Assembly (NCBI GenBank): GCA_016721245.1
Contig: JADKIQ010000003.1
Span: 72,501 to 136,500, forward strand
Source of the DNA: Sphingobacteriales bacterium
Lineage (GTDB): Bacteria > Bacteroidota > Bacteroidia > Chitinophagales > JADIYW01
Length of the DNA stretch: 64,000 nucleotides
Direction of reading: 5' to 3'
The notes under the pieces are model-generated. The model did not search any database. It was not told the DNA's origin and saw only the letters and a program-made list of their open reading frames with translations. How positions within the stretch are numbered: the stretch's first letter is position 1; each line of letters starts with the position of its first letter. This document shows positions 61,865-64,000 of the stretch, one piece after another. A program made the translations under genes and the position numbers.

Positions 61865-62789
61865 AAGAGATTTTATAAAAACGAGTTTAGTCGGCGGTGC
61901 GGTATTAAGTGCTGTTGCTTCTCCTGTGGAACTGATGGCGAATGAAGTGAAAACACAACTTACGATTCTGCATACCAATGATGTGCATAGCCACGTAGAA
62001 CCTTTTGCGGACGATGACAAAAAATATCCCGGAATGGGAGGTGCTGAATATCGCGCGACCATCATAGAAAACATCCGTAAAAAAACAGCACATACTTTAG
62101 TGTTGGATGCCGGTGATATCTTTCAGGGAACACCCTATTTTAATTTCTTTCACGGTGATTTGGAAATTGATTTGATGAATAAGATGCGTTATGATGCTGC
62201 TACAATCGGCAACCACGATTTTGACGGCGGTATCGATATGCTGGCAAAACAAATCACACGTTCTAATTTTCCATTCGTGAATTGTAATTATGATTTTACA
62301 AACACGCCGGTGGAAGGAAAAGTACATAAGCATGTTATTCTTAAAAAAGGAAAACTTAAAATCGGAATTACGGGCTGCGGAGTAGAGTTAGATGGACTGG
62401 TGCCGGATAAGTTATACACCAATACAAAATATATAGATCCGATAAAATGCGTACAGGAGCAGGTGGACATCCTTAAATTTAAGGAGAAATGTCACTTGAT
62501 AATTTGCTTGTCGCATCTGGGGTATAAATATGATAATGCAAGAATATCGGATGTCGTGTTGGCACAGCAAACAACCAACATCGATTTGATTATAGGAGGA
62601 CATACACACACCTTTCTGGAGGCACCTGTAAAAGAGAAAAACAAAGACGGAAAAGAGGTGTTAATTAATCAGGTTGGATGGGCCGGAGTGCAAATCGGAC
62701 AGCTGGATTATTTTTTTGAAAAAAGTTTCAGGAAAAAGTTATCAAACTCTCAAACTGTAATTGTTGATAAAAAGTCAATAGAAAAATAA
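61854..62789 (+). CDS. Tat-exported metallophosphatase (5'-nucleotidase N-terminal domain)
   Basis: The ATG at 61854 lies inside the end of the previous gene (11-base overlap) and gives a 311-residue protein with a twin-arginine signal (NRRDFIKTSLVGGAVLS). The calcineurin-like metal motifs are complete: HTNDVHSH, DAGDIFQGTP, GNHDFDGG and GGHTHT. It is the catalytic half of a UshA-type nucleotidase and is translationally coupled to the C-terminal half upstream. A longer reading from 61776 would spoil the Tat signal. Confidence 0.93.
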   Translation: MQNRRDFIKTSLVGGAVLSAVASPVELMANEVKTQLTILHTNDVHSHVEPFADDDKKYPGMGGAEYRATIIENIRKKTAHTLVLDAGDIFQGTPYFNFFHGDLEIDLMNKMRYDAATIGNHDFDGGIDMLAKQITRSNFPFVNCNYDFTNTPVEGKVHKHVILKKGKLKIGITGCGVELDGLVPDKLYTNTKYIDPIKCVQEQVDILKFKEKCHLIICLSHLGYKYDNARISDVVLAQQTTNIDLIIGGHTHTFLEAPVKEKNKDGKEVLINQVGWAGVQIGQLDYFFEKSFRKKLSNSQTVIVDKKSIEK

Positions 62790-62870
62790 TTTTTTTATTA
62801 AAGAAATTTTCCTCAACTTAGATTCGTCGATAGTAGTCAATTTAAAATTTCTAAAAACCGAATAGAGCGT

Positions 62871-64000
62871 ATGAAAAACAAGCATGAACTTGTGTGGGAA
62901 AATTGTCTCAAAATTATCAAAGATAACATCAATGTACAAAGCTATAAAACCTGGTTCGAACCGATTAAACCTGTCAAACTTGACGGGAAAAGTCTGACCA
63001 TTCAGGTGCCTAGTCAATTCTTTTATGAATGGCTGGAAGAACACTATGTAACTTTACTACGTAAAACGATTAAAAGAGAATTAGGAGAAGATGCTAAACT
63101 GGAATACAGAATTCTGGTGGATTCTTCCAACGGTACCAAATCCGAACCAAAAACAATCGACGTTCCTAATTACAGAGAAGGTGTTTACGGCACTAACGAA
63201 GTTTCTATGCCGGCAGTGTTTTCCAGTCCTATGGTGAAAAATCCTTTTGTAATTCCGGGATTGAAAAAGATACACGTTGATTCTCAGTTAAATCCAAATT
63301 ATACATTTGACTCCTTTATAGAAGGTGACTGTAATAAATTCGCCCGCAGTGCCGGTATGGCGGTAGCGAAATCTCCGGGTGGTACCGCTTTCAACCCATT
63401 GGTAATATATGGTGGTGTTGGTTTGGGAAAAACACACTTAGGGCAGGCTATCGGAAATTATATTAAAGTACATACTTCCACCAAAACAGTGTTGTATGTA
63501 AGTTCCGAAAAATTTACCAGCCAGTTTTTAACGGCATTAAAAGATAACAGCACGAACGATTTCATCCATTTCTATCAGCAGATAGATGTGTTGATTATTG
63601 ATGATATTCAGTTCTTTGCCAACAAAACAAAAACACAGGATATCTTTTTCCATATTTTCAATCATTTACATCAAAACGGCAAGCAGCTGATTCTGACTTC
63701 AGACAGAGCACCGAAAGATCTGGAAAACATGGAAGAACGATTGTTATCCCGTTTCAAATGGGGTTTAACTACCGACCTGCAAATTCCGGATTACGAAACA
63801 CGCATCAGTATCTTGCAGAAAAAATTACACGCCGACGGAATTGAGATGCACGAAGATGTTACCCGTTTCATCGCGACCAACATCAAAACAAATGTGCGTG
63901 AGCTGGAAGGTGTATTGACCTCCATTTTAGCACAGGCAACCTTAAACAGACAGGATATCACATTAGAACTGGCGAAGAAAACCGTTATCAATTTCGTAAA
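62871..64000 (+). CDS. dnaA: Chromosomal replication initiator DnaA (3' end outside window)
   Basis: From ATG 62871 the frame is open to the window edge (376 codons). Domain I is at the start (VWENCLKIIKDNINVQSYKTW), domain II is short, and the AAA+ domain has Walker A GGVGLGKTH (about 181-188), Walker B VLIIDDIQFF and the arginine-finger region ERLLSRFKWGL. The DNA-binding domain IV lies beyond the edge. No cluster of DnaA boxes is seen next to the gene in this window. Confidence 0.96.
   Translation, partial: MKNKHELVWENCLKIIKDNINVQSYKTWFEPIKPVKLDGKSLTIQVPSQFFYEWLEEHYVTLLRKTIKRELGEDAKLEYRILVDSSNGTKSEPKTIDVPNYREGVYGTNEVSMPAVFSSPMVKNPFVIPGLKKIHVDSQLNPNYTFDSFIEGDCNKFARSAGMAVAKSPGGTAFNPLVIYGGVGLGKTHLGQAIGNYIKVHTSTKTVLYVSSEKFTSQFLTALKDNSTNDFIHFYQQIDVLIIDDIQFFANKTKTQDIFFHIFNHLHQNGKQLILTSDRAPKDLENMEERLLSRFKWGLTTDLQIPDYETRISILQKKLHADGIEMHEDVTRFIATNIKTNVRELEGVLTSILAQATLNRQDITLELAKKTVINFV

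Overview
The window is a 64 kb piece of a Bacteroidota chromosome, AT-rich by eye. The phylum call rests on several things read directly: perfect TAnnTTTG -7 boxes upstream of many genes, type IX secretion (T9SS) substrates with C-terminal sorting domains and a PorD-like protein, a SpmA-SpmB fusion, an ATP synthase locus holding only atpD and atpC, a short epsilon subunit, and the gene order purH-mreBCD-mrdA-rodA. I do not place it below phylum with confidence; the gene content would fit Chitinophagales or Saprospirales.

Layout. 1-660: end of an rRNA operon (23S 3' end, 5S, terminator). 700-6600: decayed or frameshifted genes around an M42 aminopeptidase and a penicillin-acylase-family hydrolase. 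6600-13700: ClpC, a STAS protein, RNase Z, a sigma-54-type response regulator, an HD protein and RNase P RNA. 13700-17700 (minus): secreted lipase-like lipoprotein, RlmI-type methyltransferase, folA, thyA. 17800-20400: three lipoproteins, two with near-identical leaders. 20500-25850: bamD, rpoZ, coaBC (split), porD, recN. 25900-31000: SpmAB, smpB and an unrecognised envelope operon ending in an MFS transporter. 31200-33000: atpC, atpD. 33200-37600: two T9SS-exported proteins. 37600-42140: ECF sigma factor, glycosyltransferase, tgt, a four-helix-bundle gene, an LptF/G permease. 42200-44700: an accessory island with a purN remnant, DUF1826, an integron-like cassette with two attC-like sites, and a structured possible small RNA. 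44700-52700: purH, a toxin-antitoxin pair and the rod-shape operon. 52700-58200: a Crp-type regulator with a sulfur/thiol-redox cluster, then an ArsR-regulated arsenic operon. 58200-64000: DUF6498-like protein, pdxH, HU, an IscA-type carrier, nucleotidase-family proteins and the start of dnaA.

The most unusual signal is not a gene. At least eleven arrays of degenerate 7-bp tandem repeats lie scattered through the window at gene boundaries and inside genes. One array splits coaBC at its domain junction so that loss of a single unit would restore the canonical fusion. Two arrays encode the hydrophobic core of signal peptides. One is translated inside a glycosyltransferase. Two in opposite orientation flank the four-helix-bundle gene. 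Other points of note are a Tgt lacking all three zinc-binding cysteines, the attC-like cassette, the cloverleaf RNA candidate and the unrecognised 27.9-30.6 kb envelope operon.

Many otherwise well-conserved genes (rnz, acr3, the rhodanese-thioredoxin fusion, the 5'-nucleotidase domain and others) are broken by single-base indels, mostly in short homopolymers. I read most of these as sequence errors. The steroid-reductase-like, DUF3060, purN and 11 kb remnants look like true decay.
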